64,000 bases of DNA from Isoetes taiwanensis (GCA_021234155.1 JAJEKV010000045.1:3119434-3183433); one strand, 5' to 3'. Numbered from the stretch's first letter, positions 1-13,192 are shown. The notes: generated by a model not told the origin, from the letters alone. Program-made: numbers and translations.

Positions 1-352
1 TGGAGAGCCTCATCGAATGTCAAATCCGTCGATTCATGCACAAGGAAAAAAAAAAAAATTTGGACCACCCCAATGCCCACATCCTTTGCCACGATGTTTA
101 AGATCCATGGCGGTGCTACTAGTCAAATGATGATAATCCGACACACATAATACGTGATCATGCCATTCTGGTCTGCCAACAACTCCTCTTCCCTGTCCTC
201 CGCCTTCTGCTACTTCTGGTACTCTGGTTGCATTTATTATCCTCAGAGTCGGAGCCAGACATAACTGCAAAGATCATCATGCCCATTTGGGCACTCTTTT
301 CCTCCTGATTTTTCTTAGATCAATCAGCTCTTCTTTTCATTGTCTAGCGGAA
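1..352. other. Upstream flank of the E1-like gene
   Basis: No gene is recognised here. The stretch holds an A-run near 49-58 and presumably the promoter and 5' leader of the E1-like gene. The reading frame of its first exon stays open upstream to an ATG at 287, but the residues encoded between 287 and 352 are hydrophobic and unlike an E1 N-terminus, so I treat them as leader. Confidence 0.4.
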
Positions 353-3300
353 ATGGTCACCATGGAAGTCGATAAATCAAAGAAAGCCCATATTGCATCT
401 CCTATCATTCATCCCCAAACTACTGCAGATGAGGTGCATTACTCTCGTTTAATTCACACTATGGGAAAGGGAGGAGTGGAAAAGCTCCAGCAGAGTAGAG
501 CATTAATATTGGGTTGTAAAGGTTTAGGTGCAGAGATAGCAAAGAATCTGGTGCTTTCTGGAATTTGTGGTGTTGGATTAGTCGATGATGGCATTGTTCT
601 AGTAGAAGATCTGGGAAGTAATATGCTGCTCAGGGAAGATGATGTTGGTAGCACTAGGGCTGCTGCTACTGCTAAGAACCTGAGCGAGTTGAATTTGAAT
701 GTTGAAGTGGTCACATTATCAGATTCAATGGTAGAGAGCAACTTGCATTGCTATCAGGTTGTGATAGCAACTAAGGGACCATTTACATATCTCGAGCATG
801 TGAATCACCTATGTAGATTGGCTAATGTCCATTTTGTTGCAACTGTCAGTCGTGGAGTTTTTGGTTTTACCTTTGTGGACTTGGGAAAAGATTTCTGTGT
901 CATTGACCAAACAGGTGAGCTTGCAAGGCCTGTACTAGTAGAGAGCATAACCCAAGATTTTCCAGCCACAATCACAGTTGTTGAAGAGCAGAGGCATGGC
1001 TTGGAAGATGGGGATCAGGTAGTCTTCAGTGGGATCATGGGTATGCAGGAAGTTAACGATAGAGCATATTCAGTCACTGTTACAGGCACCACATCCTTCA
1101 CCATACCCGAGGACACCCGAGGTTTCCAACCTTATGGTTCTGGAGGTTATTTTCGAAAGAGTCGGCCTCCAAAGCACATCGAATTTCTTCCTTTAGATAG
1201 GGCTTTATTTTCACCAGAGTTCTGTGTCTATGATCCATTGAAAGCCTCTCGGCTGCCTCATCTACATGTTGCTTTTCAGGCCATAGATGAGTTTGAAAGG
1301 AGGCGTAAGCCTTCTTTATGGGACTCAATCCATGACCATGATATGTGTGAATTGTTACAGCTGGCTAGAAACTTGTGGTGTAGCTTCAAAGATATGAACA
1401 GATTGAGAGCCTTTGGCAATAGTAAAACTGTATCTGATAAGTTATATGATTTAGCAAGACTTGAAGACGGGCAACCTAGCAGACATGATGACACAGATGA
1501 AGCATGTTCTGATAGAGTCCTTGATGGACAAGGAAGCATCTCAAGTGATCATTGCCAAAGACATGAAGGGTCATCAAGTTCAACATCTAATGGAATAGCA
1601 GAGAACAACGAAGGAATAGGAGGGTGGCAAGCAAGTGATGTTAATGAGGAGATAGTGAGGTCACTAGCACAGGCTGCAAGTATAGAGCTTTGCCCAGTGG
1701 CTGCAATTATGGGCGGATTCACAGCTCAAGAAGTTATGAAGGTGCACGACATGGTTCTACATGATATAAATGACTTAAATCTTATTCTTGTCTCTTGTAA
1801 TTCATAATTACCTCATGAAATTCTGATAATCTGACAGAACAAGTAAATCAACCAGCTATATATCTCATATTCCGTATGTAAATGTCTAGGTGGTACATAG
1901 ATGACCCAGCTATGCCATATAAAATTCTACACGATACATTATACAATCCTAACTTTTTTATCAATGTGGCAGGCGATATCAGGTGTGTTTATGCCTTTGC
2001 ATCAATGGTTTTACTTTGATGCAGCAGAATGCCTTCCTGCAAAACTTCCGTCTTTAGAAGAGAGGGCTTCTAAGGGATCACGATATGATCCGCAAACAAC
2101 TGTCTTCGGTAAAGATTTTCAGAAGAGACTTGAAAGCACACAGGTAATACTTTTTTGGTTCCTTCATTAGTGTAAAAAATGTAATGGTGATTTTAATGAG
2201 AGTATAGGAGAGGCCAAGCTGTCAAAGTTTGTGCTTGACAAGTCCTGTTTATGACTTAGAGGAAAAACAATGATTCTTGACTTTTATACTAAAGTGCCGG
2301 TTTTAAGTTAGACATGCAAAGGGGAAAATACAGGAAAACAATATCCAAGGACAAAAAGATGAATATGCTTTTCGCTGTTTCTTTGTTCTTTTGTTTTGGA
2401 ACTTTGATTTCTTGGGCATATACCCAGAAGAAATTGTGTCTAGGAATGAATACTGATGAAGGTACCAGGCAGATTATGCATTGTCCCCAAACTGGGATGA
2501 TGCTTTATAAGCATATGAACTATGGTTCTCTCCAGCTCATTCTGAGCATACTTCTAGTCCCATAGATCCTCTGATTTCTGTAGGCATCAGTAAACTGCTG
2601 TCCTGGCTTGTTGCCATTTCATAGTAGTGGTCTAATTTTCTAGTTGATTTCCAGCTATAGTACACATTATATTACACCTGTTAATGAACTGTTTATGTAA
2701 TCTTATGGTGGACAGTCTTTTTGTTGTGGATGCAGTGGTTGGTGGTTGGTGCAGGAGGAATAGGATCTGAGGTTCTGAAAAACTTAAGCTTAATGGGAGC
2801 TGGATGCAACCCAAGTGGCAGGATCATTGTTACTGACATGGATATGGTTTCGAGGGCCAACTTGCCTACTCAAGTCCTTTTCCGCATGGATGATATTGGA
2901 AAACCAAAGACACCATGTGCAGCAAGAGCGATGCGCAAAATCAATCCTGCAGCACATGTCCTTGCATTGCAGGAAAAGTTTGGTCCAGAATCCGAGCATA
3001 TATTCGATTCATCATTTTTCGAGGGGTTAACTGGTACAAGAACACTATTCTTAATTGCACGTCCAATGACTGTTTGGCATGCTATTTCTTGACCAGCAGT
3101 TCACGTCCAATGACTGTTTGGCATGCTATTTCTTGACCAGCAGTTTAAGTAGAGTTCTCTTTTGAAAGAGCTAGATTGCAGACCTTTTTGGCTTCTTATC
3201 AATTGGTCCATGTAAACATTGCTTGAGTTACTGGCATGGGTAGGGAATGTTATGCATTTTGGTCTGCATCAATCTTAATAAGGTACTTTTGTGATTGTAG

Positions 3301-4284
3301 TATGTTTATTTAGCCAGGCCATAGCTTTATTTTCAATTCTCCACGTGTTGATATCACCAGCAATGTAAGGCTCAAGCTGAGTTATGCCTCAAACATTGGG
3401 CGTCTTTGACAATCTTTCTTGGCTTTGCTATTACACTATTGTAAAGCTTCTGTGAATCGGTCATCTATTTCCTATGTCTTCTTTGTTTGTGCATCTTTAG
3501 TGGTACATCATGGATGTCCAATTTAGATGTTCGTATTCTATTCCATTCATCAAATTGCAAAAACTATAACCCAATTTTATTTGCAGAAACTCATTTGTTC
3601 TAAAGCACACCTTGCATGGGTTGTATGGATTCCAATGCAGGTGTTTTCTCTGCTGTGGATACATCTTCATCAAGACTATACATGGATATGCGGTGTGTCT
3701 TTTATCGCAGACCAATGATTGATGGTGGCAAGCATGGAACCAAAGGAAGTGTGCAGGCAAGACAATTGTTCCTTTCATCTTGTAGTGATAGATAAGCGAA
3801 CCATGAGCCTTTATTTAGAAAGCATTCCATGACTGTACTGTGATGATCAATCAACAATTCAATGGCGAGGAAAATATGAATTTTGTTCTTGATAAGGTTC
3901 AGATGACAGGGTAAGTTGGGCAGGACCAAAATCCAGCTTAAGGGAGAGAGTGAACATGCTTAATTCGAAGAGATCTGAGGTGTTTTTCTTATTTGCTTTC
4001 GTTCATTATTTTAGCTTGAAAGAAGTAGGGCATATCTCTTTCATGGGGATTCCCCAGACATGGCCTATGTGAAGCTTGTTTTAACGTTCACAATAAAGCT
4101 GCTACATCAGAATTGGCACGTTACATTAATGTTGGATTTCCCGTTATAAGTACTACCTTGATGTTGATCTAGCAACATGTACACTTGCTGGTCATGTTCT
4201 TGTTTTGCAATCACGATTATTTTCTATTTTCTTAATGCTATCTAGATTGATCATCTTTCCCATATATGATCTGAGCTGTAGGGA

Positions 4285-4320
<36 letters not shown>

Positions 4321-7300
4321 AGGAAAGAGTTTATTAATGTCTATGTAAGACCCATAAATACAGCAGCTCCTTAACATCTAAGAGCATTCCATCTTCTCCA
4401 TCCTCAAGCTGCCCTTCCATCTTTTGCATGTTTAACACGGTTTTGAAGACAATCAGTTAAGTCTGCCTGATCTTTCCTTTTAGGCATGCTTGTCTTGCCA
4501 GCCGGCTTGCAGGTTAGAAGCTTCCAAAAACTGCCCATCTGCAGAGTCAGATATCATCATCGTTTTGAAGATTGGGTATTCAATGGCCAAGTCATTGCTG
4601 TGCATTGATATCCTTTCTGTTGTCCAATTAGATGACAATTCGAGAATAGCTTTTGCCAGCAAGGTTTGCTTTTGGCAAGAACTTGGAAGCTAAGCAATTC
4701 TAAGGTGATGGGATTGCTGGAAATGTCTAGCCCTGTTACTATACTTCCAAGATCAGAAATCACCAAGCATGCAGATCCAGACAAGATTCTCCCGGATATT
4801 GTTTGATTTCTTTGAGAAAGCACCCAAGGCTTTTGATGAGATGGTTGGGGCGGTTTTTACCTTCACTGTTGGAATACTATGTAAGGAAAGCCAGATTTGG
4901 AAGTCCGGGTGTGAAAACAATATGAGCCAAAAAGACATCTAATTTCAGGTGCTCAACCTCTTTTATCTAACAAGCATGTGTATTAACATGCCCAGGGCTT
5001 ATATAGATATAGATAATGCCTTCGCTCATGGTAGAATCGAAACCACTATCTATCTACCTACCTACAAAACCTTAAGGTACTTCCTTAAGTACTTGGGCCA
5101 TTTTTACGACCGATCAATACCACATTGTTGTCTGCATCTGGATGAAATAGATGTCCTCAAATTGGACGAGAATGAAACTCAGTTATCTTCACAAGGTGTG
5201 TGGAGGCTGATATGAGGACCACACTAAAGCCACTTATGTGGCAGTCACATTCCATTGAATGGACAGTGGCAGTAGTACCTCACATGCAGATGATAAAGAA
5301 GACATCATATTTTTCTTATTTCTTCAATGCAATTCCAGAATTTATTGAATGTAGTTCTAAATTTGTCTTTGCTGTTAGCTACAAGTCATTTCCATGTGTG
5401 ATGTATCTTAAGTGGGTAAGTTCATCAAAACATATTACAAGAGTTAGTAACCTTGAATTGCGCATTTCTAAAAAAGTGGCCAGCACTTTCTAAATTTTAA
5501 TGATATTCTTTGTGGCATTCAATTACATGTCACAAAGAGCAATTATCTACTACCCTCTGACTTCATTATTTTGTGCAGGTGTTTGTACCATTCAAGTCTG
5601 AGATGTATGCTTCAACACGTGATGCTCCAGAGCATAAGGAGGTCCCTATTTGCACACTGAAGAATTTTCCATATGCAACCGAGCATGCACTTCAGTGGGC
5701 AGTTGAAACATTTGAGGCGCTTTTCAAGCAACGGCCACTTGATGTGAACTCTTATCTCTCTAGTCGTGAATTCCAGGATTCATTAAAGAAAGCATCTTCC
5801 TCGCAGCTTCCTATCCTCGAAACATTATGTGATGCTCTTGTACGACAGAGGCCACTGAGGTGAACTTCCAAGTATATGCATTTCCTCATTTTGTCGAGGG
5901 AGAGCTTCCTTTTTCATTCATTCTCAAGTACAGGCTGATTATTGCCTTTGCCTCATACACTTTGCTTTCAAGAATCTGACATTTCCTTATTTTCCTATCA
6001 GTTTTGATGCATGCGTTCAGTGGGCACGCTTTCAATTTGAAGAACTATTCTCAAACAGCATTAAACAGGTGTGCACAGCTGATCTGTTTGTTCTGTTAGG
6101 TGTCTTATGACTCTACATTCTTAGATGTTTGTCATGATTTTAAATAAAATTTTTTGTCTTCAAGACATGCCACTGGGTTCACATCTAAGTGAAGCTCCTA
6201 CTGAATTCTATTCTGCAACCAAACTGCTTCTGTGATGTTAAACACTTATTTCTTCAAAGTAGCTCCTTTACATTCGACAAGTGCTATAAGCTTTTATTCA
6301 ATGCAAGATTCTATCTTACCACTTTACTGGAGTATTCATAGACTGGGGGTGTAGCTACGGCCTACAACCTGCCATCTGGCACATTGTCTACAAGGGATAT
6401 TTCTTCATTTTTTGCCCTATAGGTGCCTTCCTTTATGCTGCTATATAGTAAAGGCTGCACTTAGATATTTCTTGTTTAAAATGTCGTTCTTTTTATATAG
6501 AAGTGTGTGTACCTATGAATGTATGTATATGTATCTATGTATATATAATTGGGCTGTCTTCCTGTAGTTGCTGTTCAACTTTCCCCCTGGCATGGTAACC
6601 ACTGCTGGTGCCCCTTTCTGGAGTGGAACTAAAAGGATACCAAGCCCTGTGAATTTTCAAGCTTCAAATCCACTGCACATGGATTTTGTTATTGCAGCAG
6701 CGAATCTGCAAGCAACAGTCTATGGTCTAAAGGGATGTCGGGATCCTACCTTTTTTATGGACATTCTTGGAAGTATGGCGATACCTCATTTTGAACCGAA
6801 GGTAACTTTGACAATGTCTACCATGGTTTTTTCCTTGTTTTTCTTGTTGATGTCAATGTTATGCTCTATTTACAGGAAGGTGTGAAGATAGCGACAACTG
6901 ATAATGAGCTTCGTACATCTGCTCATCGGCGGGGACGTGCAAATGGTGATGATAATGACATCGCCTATGCATGTGAATCAATTTTAAAGGAACTTCCAGC
7001 ACCATCTATGCTAGTGGTAATTTTCTATATAACTTTCTTCTGTTTTTCCATTACTGCGTGTAAAGATATTAACTAACTTTTTTGGATTTGTGTTCAGGGG
7101 TATCGTTTAACGCCTATTGAATTTGAGAAAGATGACGAGAGCAACTTTCATGTGGAATTTGTAGCAGCTGCTGCAAATTTACGTGCTTATAACTATGGCA
7201 TCCCATTGGCTGATAAACTCCAGGTAACTGCTACGTAGCTTCCAATTAATTCGTATGACGTCACCATGCACAAACAATTCCCCAACCATGGCATCTCACT

Positions 7301-8286
7301 GCATATGCCAATAATTAACCCACCTTCAAGATCTATTCGTTCTTGTTTGAGCCGTTTCCTCGACAAGTCTTGCTTTTATTCTACTAATGGGTACTCAATG
7401 GGTACTCAATGACTTGAAGACAAGCCTATGTTTGTCTTCAAGTCTCACGGTAACCATTGGTTGACTGTTAATGTTTTTTTTTTATATTAACCTGTCTAAG
7501 ATGATAACAACAGGCAAGGCTTATTGGAGGCCGTGCAATACCGGCAATTGTTACAAGTGCATCCGTAATTGGTGGGATGATGTGCCTTGAGGTTTACAAG
7601 TTGCTGCAGGAGAAGGCATTGGAAGACTACAGGCATTCATATTTTAACTTATCAGTTCCTCTATTTTGTTCTGCGCAACCTACCAAAGCAGTTGAACATA
7701 TTGTATGTATCATGATGGCTCTCTGTACTATATTAAGATTCAGTTCAATAGAAATGAATGATGGGCTGTCTGTTTATTGACAAGTTCATGCAATGCACAT
7801 GACAGGTTCCAAGAGCAGTAGGTGGACCGCTGATATGGACCCTTTGGGATAGATTTGAAATGGACTGTAATGGAGTAACTTTAGAAGGGTTTCTGTCTGA
7901 ATTCCGACTGCAACAAGGTCTCGAGGTGAGAAGTCATGTTGTTTGTTAGAAGATACACTGCATGTAATTCTTTTGCTCATATGACTAGAAGATAGATTGC
8001 CAGATAGATAGTCTGTGTGATGTCTTGAAATGATTCTGCATAACATTTCTATCTGATTTTCTTGCAGATCACCATGATGTCCCATGGAAAAAGTCTTCTA
8101 TATGCTGAATTTCTGCCTTTAAAGAAGCGGCAAGACAGGATGCAGTTGACATTGCTCGACTTAGTGACAACCGTTGGCAAGGTTGTAATACCTACAAATG
8201 AAAACAAATTAACATTTTCCATTACATGTACAGATGAAAGTGGAGATGACATTGAGGTTCCAGACGTCGTGGCTAAGGTAAGATGA
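353..8286 (+). CDS. Ubiquitin-activating enzyme E1-like protein, 12 exons, atypical adenylation site
   Basis: E1 enzymes activate ubiquitin with ATP and load it on a catalytic cysteine. Exons by splice sites and homology: 353-1741, 1973-2143, 2736-3033, 3641-3756, 5579-5859, 6002-6068, 6568-6801, 6876-7016, 7098-7223, 7514-7702, 7806-7925, 8068-8286. All phases agree, giving about 1,116 aa, normal for plant UBA1. Visible in order: inactive ThiF half ([12 protein letters not shown] near residue 55), FCCH domain ([20 protein letters not shown] near 205), active ThiF half ([12 protein letters not shown] near 525), catalytic-cysteine motif PICTLKNFP (Cys codon 5651-5653, near residue 683), [20 protein letters not shown], and the C-terminal ubiquitin-fold domain ending VVAKVR. 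Oddities: the ATP-site motif usually NLxRQFLFR reads NLPTQVLFR, so its conserved Arg is Thr; ALDNVxAR reads [19 protein letters not shown] reads [11 protein letters not shown]. The start is chosen at 353; 362 is also possible. It may be a divergent paralogue, a pseudoenzyme or an early pseudogene. Confidence 0.85.
3058..3145. repeat. 45-bp tandem duplication in E1-like intron 3
   Basis: A unit beginning CACGTCCAATGACTGTTTGG and ending TTGACCAGCAGTT occurs twice back to back just after the donor at 3034. The copies look identical, so the duplication is recent. It lies in the intron and does not change the protein. Confidence 0.85.
3757..3762 (+). other. GC-AG type 5' splice site of E1-like intron 4
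   Basis: The exon ends ...GTGCAG at 3756 and the intron starts GCAAGA. The protein continues in phase from KGSVQ into VFVPF at 5579, so this is the natural donor. GC donors are a known minority class in plants and usually have strong flanking matches, as here (CAG|GCAAG). Confidence 0.6.
4282..4325 (+). repeat. (GAAA)n microsatellite in E1-like intron 4
   Basis: About eleven perfect GAAA units. The surrounding intron (3757-5578) is the longest of the gene and otherwise holds nothing I recognise. Confidence 0.9.
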
Positions 8287-8839
8287 TAGCCCGCCAATTT
8301 TTGTAAATATATTTGTATAATAAACCAAATAGAGCAGTATTCGTTGTCGCCTGCATTTCGTTGGGAGTGAAAAGAGCAAAAATGATGGATTGGAATATTC
8401 CTTGTATGCTCCCAACCAAGAGAAGTCAGACAGATCATCTAGGCTACCAGGTTACAGAAACCAAGCATGCAGGCGAAACTATGTTGTACTAGACCTAGAT
8501 TTTGGTGCCATGAGGTTACTTTTATTTTTTCTCGTGGCCATCAAAATAATGGGAGAAATTACTCTTTGTCAACATTACTTGCTTTGGAGTTGAGGTATTC
8601 AAATAGAGAACTATTGAATGCCAACTCCAGAGATTCTACTGAAATACTAAATTGCAATGTTGCTACTTGGTTCCATTTCTCACATTACCAGAATCAGCTT
8701 ATTGGTGTAATCTTGGTCCTTTTAATCTTTCTCTTTGTTTTGAATATCAAATTGAAAGGAATTTGCGTTTTTGATAGTCTCTCATACTTTCTTAACCTTG
8801 CGTTTGCGACCGTGGTGTCTTGAATGAAGAACTAGTTTG
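8287..8839. other. 3' flank of the E1-like gene
   Basis: No gene, repeat or clear poly(A) signal is recognised. It presumably contains the 3' UTR of the E1-like gene. Short open frames here have no recognisable protein features. Confidence 0.4.
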
Positions 8840-8898
8840 TGTTGGAGTTAGTAAACTAAAGCGTTAATGGTTAGCTAGGCAGTTTGATCGGGGCTAGT

Positions 8899-9012
8899 CT
8901 TCCTTATTCAGCCCCTTGCTGACGTGGCATCGTATCCGACGGTTGAATGTTTGATTGGAGGGCTAGCTTTGATGCCACGTCACAAGGGCCAAAGGGGGGC
9001 TGAATAAGGAAG
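8899..9012. mobile_element. Small foldback/MITE insertion inside the 5' LTR
   Basis: CTTCCTTATTCAGCCCC at the left end is matched by GGGGCTGAATAAGGAAG at the right end, and the match continues inward as TGACGTGGCATC / GATGCCACGTCA. The 114-bp piece is absent from the 3' LTR copy at 10583, which supports an insertion after the original element landed. Confidence 0.7.
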
Positions 9013-9678
9013 GTGTCCCTTGATGGGTGATAAGTGTCACCATACGTGTATCATACGTATAGTTACTATAGTCACTGAGTTTGTTATAAAAGAGTTTGTT
9101 AATTTGTTAGAATAGGAACGTTAAACTCATGCATAAGTAGCTTCTTGATTAATGCAAGTTTATCTCAGTTTGTGTATCTTGCCCTCTGTGTTAGCCTTTC
9201 TAGGCAGAGTGTGATCGCAGTGGTTGCTGAGATCCCAATTTTCGTAGGATTGCCTTGGTGGGTCTTTGTTTTTGCGTGGTGCGAGCAGGAGTGCTGCAAA
9301 CAAGGCACGAAACTGTAGTTCGAAGACATGATTGTCTTTGTTGGAGTCGTGATTGGTGGCAGGATTGCCTGGTAAGTGTTGGTCTATTGCATGTTGCATG
9401 CATGTAGGACTGCATCCATGCATGTTAGGCATTGCATGTTGGGCATGCAGTGTTGCTTTGCCGTGCACCAGCAGTACCATTGGGGAACCTAAGGCAGAAG
9501 GATTGCGGTTTACGTGACATCATTCAAGAGTTGGAGATTCCAGAATGTCTTCAAACGTTTTGTTTTTTCGTTGCCAAGCAAGATTTTGGTATCAAGTAGT
9601 CTTCTTTGAAGAGAAGGTAGCGTAATTCTTGAGCGTGAGATAGATCGTGAAATCAAAATAAGATTTTTTTTTTTTGGA

Positions 9679-10435
9679 TGGATCCCTTCAAGTTTTCACA
9701 AGATGCCAGTTTATCCAATGCAAATAATCATACTTGAAAGCCGTTCATCAAGCATTACTTGATCTTCAACAAGTTGGAAGATGTGTTTCATGAAGATTTT
9801 GTCAGTGCTAAGAATGCAAAGACAGTAGAAGTGAATGACATTGTTGTTTCTATCATCAATTTGCCAGTAGATGCTAGTATCCAGCTTCAATTTGAAAAGT
9901 TGACTGAATGTAAGGTTGTTTTGGAGTTCTTTGAGAGAAATTTCTCAAATAAATGCATAGCACACAGAAGATTAAAGATTAAGACTGTTAAACTTACTAA
10001 TTTTCAGTCCATGAGTGCATATCTTAAGAAAATGGAAATGGAAGCATGGAGGCTTGATTATATTGCAGCAGGTGGTCATTATAATAAAGTAGAGAATCTA
10101 GAAATTTGTTACGTTTGCTATCAAAATTTGTGAGCAGCAATATCAGGTTTCCAGGTCCTAGTGATTGTGCAAAATTGATGCAATAAGAGATCATATTACA
10201 ACAAGAAGATGTCAAAGAAGTTTCCCTGAGGAGGCGTTCAAACAAGGTTACTGATTTTAAGGAGAGAGCCAGTAGGAATATGTCCAAGATTGAATGTTAT
10301 TTCGGTCATCAGTTTGGCAACATTGTTAGAGATTGTGACAAAAGGAAGGCAAGATATGGCCAAGATGAAAGATCTGATGAAAGGAAATCTGATGAAAAGA
10401 AAAGGGAACTGTTCACTTCCACTTTGCCCTAGCAG
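9679..10435 (+). pseudogene. Degenerate copia-type gag polyprotein
   Basis: The ATG follows a T-run and opens with MDPFKFSQDASL, broken by a stop near 9736. The longest intact stretch is 9759-10133 and contains VVLEFFERNFSNKC and SAYLKKMEMEAWRLD, in the style of the UBN2-type gag of copia elements. Downstream, out of frame, a decayed zinc knuckle reads CYFGHQFGNIVRDC: the second Cys is Gly and the His is Asn. Several stops and frameshifts make it non-functional. No protease, integrase or RT follows. Confidence 0.65.
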
Positions 10436-10582
10436 ATGAAGATACTGTTCAAATTTCACTTGGTTGTAGAAGATGATGAAGGTCCTCGGAAATACATGCA
10501 TTAGAAGCCAACATGAATCAACTCAAATGGGAGAGTTGTGTTTGAAAAGGATAAGTTGTTTCACCTTTAATTTAAAGGAGAG

Positions 10583-10798
10583 TGTTGGATTAGTAAACTA
10601 ATGCGTTAATGGGTAGCTAGGTCGTTACATCCAGTGTGTCACTATACATGTATCACAGCTAGTAAACTAAAGCATTAATAGTTAGCTAAGTTTAAATGGG
10701 TGACAAGTGTCACCATACATGTATCACAAGTGTAGTTAGTAAGTCCAAAAGTGTTTATTAAATTGTTAGAATAAGAACATTAAAACTCATAGGATCAA
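10583..10798 (+). repeat. Truncated 3' LTR of the decayed element
   Basis: It matches the 5' LTR start at 8840 and later segments such as GTCACCATACATGTATCA and TTGTTAGAATAAGAACATTAAA. It stops abruptly at the next inverted-repeat element (10799). Confidence 0.7.
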
Positions 10799-11040
10799 TT
10801 CTCACTGGGGTTAAGTTAAATGTAGCAAATAACGGAAATTTGCTTTCACACTAGCACCTAATTTATTATCAGTTAAGTTAGGATTTGGTTCAAGGTCACT
10901 GTCATACTGACAATAGTTAAGTTTACTGACAATAGTTAAGTTAAGTCTAATTGAAAGTTTAACTACCTAGGAGAGGTATGCTTAACTCAGTTAACCACTA
11001 ACTTAACCTTGGTTAACTTAACCTAACTTTTAAGTGAGAA
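10799..11040. mobile_element. Inverted-repeat element, TTCTCACT ends (MITE)
   Basis: The left end TTCTCACTGGGGTTAAGTTAA is mirrored by the right end TTAACTTAACC...TAAGTGAGAA. The interior is rich in TTAAGTTAA-type motifs. About 242 bp, no coding capacity. I did not find a clear target duplication. Confidence 0.55.
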
Positions 11041-13192
11041 AGGTGTAACAATATAGTTAGGGTATTTATATGACTAAATATAAAATTGTTGGAACCGGAG
11101 TTATTTTTGGAATTGTCATCATTTTCAGGCGAATGTTTCCGGCGTGCCATTTTCCCCTTCATCTGAGCTCCAACTAGAAATCCGTGGAGGTCTGTATGGT
11201 AGGAATTGGGCGTGTTTGATGATTGGGAATGCAGCGCCCATAGGCAGTAAGCAGAAATAGGCTTCTATGGTTTTTGATTAAAATGGGAAGCGCCCAAACT
11301 GGTCGAAACAAAACCCCTACATAGGCTGGTATGCCAGAACCACACGCTGCTCCACCCCAGCCAGCAAAATAACGACATAAACAGGGAATAAGATCGAAAT
11401 CCGTCTTCTAACAGAGCACAGATTTGGATTAAATCCGGCAATAAACAGAGGTTTGGACCAAAGAAAGGTCGGATTTAGGTAGAATGGGGCGGGGAAGAAG
11501 AAAGGAGAGTAAGAGCAAGGGATCCAAGGGGAATTCTGCCTGACTGGTTATTCAGATAAGAGTTCTAGCTAAGTAATCATACGGCAAGAATTAGATAGGC
11601 AAGCTCGATGACTGCACATCTCTCTCCAAGAACCGTACTCATCTCTTCGATCTTCAACTATGGCAAAAGATGCTTATATATGAGTTGTTTTAAGAAGCTG
11701 CAGACAAGACAACTCAGGAAACAGAAGAAGTACTGAGATTGGTTGGATTCTACGCGATAATCCTTTCAGGACTCAAAGCTGAGCCCCGCGTGCTGCCAGA
11801 ATGGCCCAAATGCATCTATTCAAGCCCAAAAATGCACTAGAATATGCATTACAGAGGTTTAAGCACCAAGGCGAAAAACCAAGCAGCCTTCTGAGGCTCT
11901 GAGTTAAATTATATGTTGATGGTTCTGCTACTCATGGATTGTTTTATCCAACTGTCGAAAAGGGCATCTCTTCTCTCATGGGCAAATTTGCCCCAACTTT
12001 TAAACAGCCGAATCTGTCTCCATTTCGACAAATTTGCAAGTCTAAGAGCAATTTTTCCTTCCAAGTTACTTTACCAGAGATGAATCGGCCCTAGGATCAT
12101 ACTGTACAAAACTTCCTCAAATTCAAACATGTATTTCACTCAAATTTCTGTGACAGTGGGTTACAAACTTTTTTGTGACAGTGGGTATTCCAATTTGAAG
12201 CGTCTCTCAATTTTTTCTGACAGTTTGGGGAGCAAGCAGCATGATTTTGATGCATGGCCTGTGAACATCATGCAGGGCCGAGGTTTTGAATCATCCAAAC
12301 AACATGGCGATAGCATTGCACCACAGCTCGTCATGCATCCACCACAAGATCGAAACTCTGTTGCTTGGAATTTATGTACATCTGCAAACGAATTTCAACC
12401 TGCATTTTGCTCACAAAATCCGAGAGGTCAAAATTTAAGCTGTCAAATTTTCAGGAGCAAATCACAGGGTGGAAAGGCTACCTTCTGGATTAGAAGCAAA
12501 AGAAGCAATTGGTCAAATCGAATGTGGCATAGGCATTTTCTTAAACTTCGATCCATCTCAATTGCTCTGTATTAGGCTTAAAAAATTGCACTCGACCCAA
12601 ATTTAGTGGCCTTTTTCTACCACTGATGCGATTAACAGATATTATTGGATCAAAGGTAATCTAAGAATTAGTTCTGGCAATTTTGTTTGCTAAATTTGTT
12701 ATCAGTTTTGAATTCTAGGGAAGAAGCCGCAATTTCAATTCTACAGCGACCCAACAAATCCCGAGAAGCCAAAAAGGTAGAAAGATGCTCTTTGTTTCGA
12801 TCTCGCAAAACAGAGACTTTCTTTTTTGAAACTTGAAACTTGAAAAATAGAGATATAAGTTGATTGCCCATTTCTCTGCCCAAAACCGTTCCACTCCTGG
12901 CAATGACTGGCGGGAGGGGAGACCTGACGATTAGATGCTAACAGACTGCCTATTCCGCTGATAGCGAGACACCCGATTTACGGGTGCTCACCTTTTACCC
13001 AATCATTTATATATACACCATTGTTTATTGTCTTAACATCTTTGACCCATAACATAAAATATGTTGTTGCGCCTACTGTCTTAGATATCATCCAACACTT
13101 AGCCCCCTCTAGGTGTGATATCCAAAGATTGTATATTATTAAATGCCATGTTGGACAAAATTGTTAAGGAATTAGGAGCTCTTACACTCTTA
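11041..13192. other. Anonymous intergenic stretch
   Basis: No gene recognised. The open frame at 12129-12575 (148 codons) has no recognisable features and includes a short direct repeat (TGTGACAGTGGGT, twice near 12150-12190), so I do not call it a gene. The rest resembles decayed repeat DNA. Confidence 0.4.

Larger units (their letters stand above)
8840..10798 (+). mobile_element. Decayed LTR retrotransposon (probably copia-like), gag only
   Basis: The 5' LTR probably spans 8840-9580: it starts TGTTGGAGTTAGTAAACTAA and ends ...AAGCA. It is followed by TTTTGGTATCAAG, which resembles a tRNA-Met type primer-binding site. A purine-rich tract (AAAGGAGAG) sits directly before 10583, where the same LTR start reappears as TGTTGGATTAGTAAACTAAT. 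The 3' LTR copy is truncated and carries a partial internal duplication (10590-10720). Between the LTRs there is only a gag remnant; pol is absent. The element therefore looks internally deleted and non-autonomous. Confidence 0.7.

Noticed and set aside
454-741. Minus-strand open frame inside the first E1-like exon
   Set aside because: It lies antisense to a well-supported coding exon and has no domain features.
12129-12575. 148-codon plus-strand frame
   Set aside because: No recognisable motif and a start made of a short direct repeat; likely chance.
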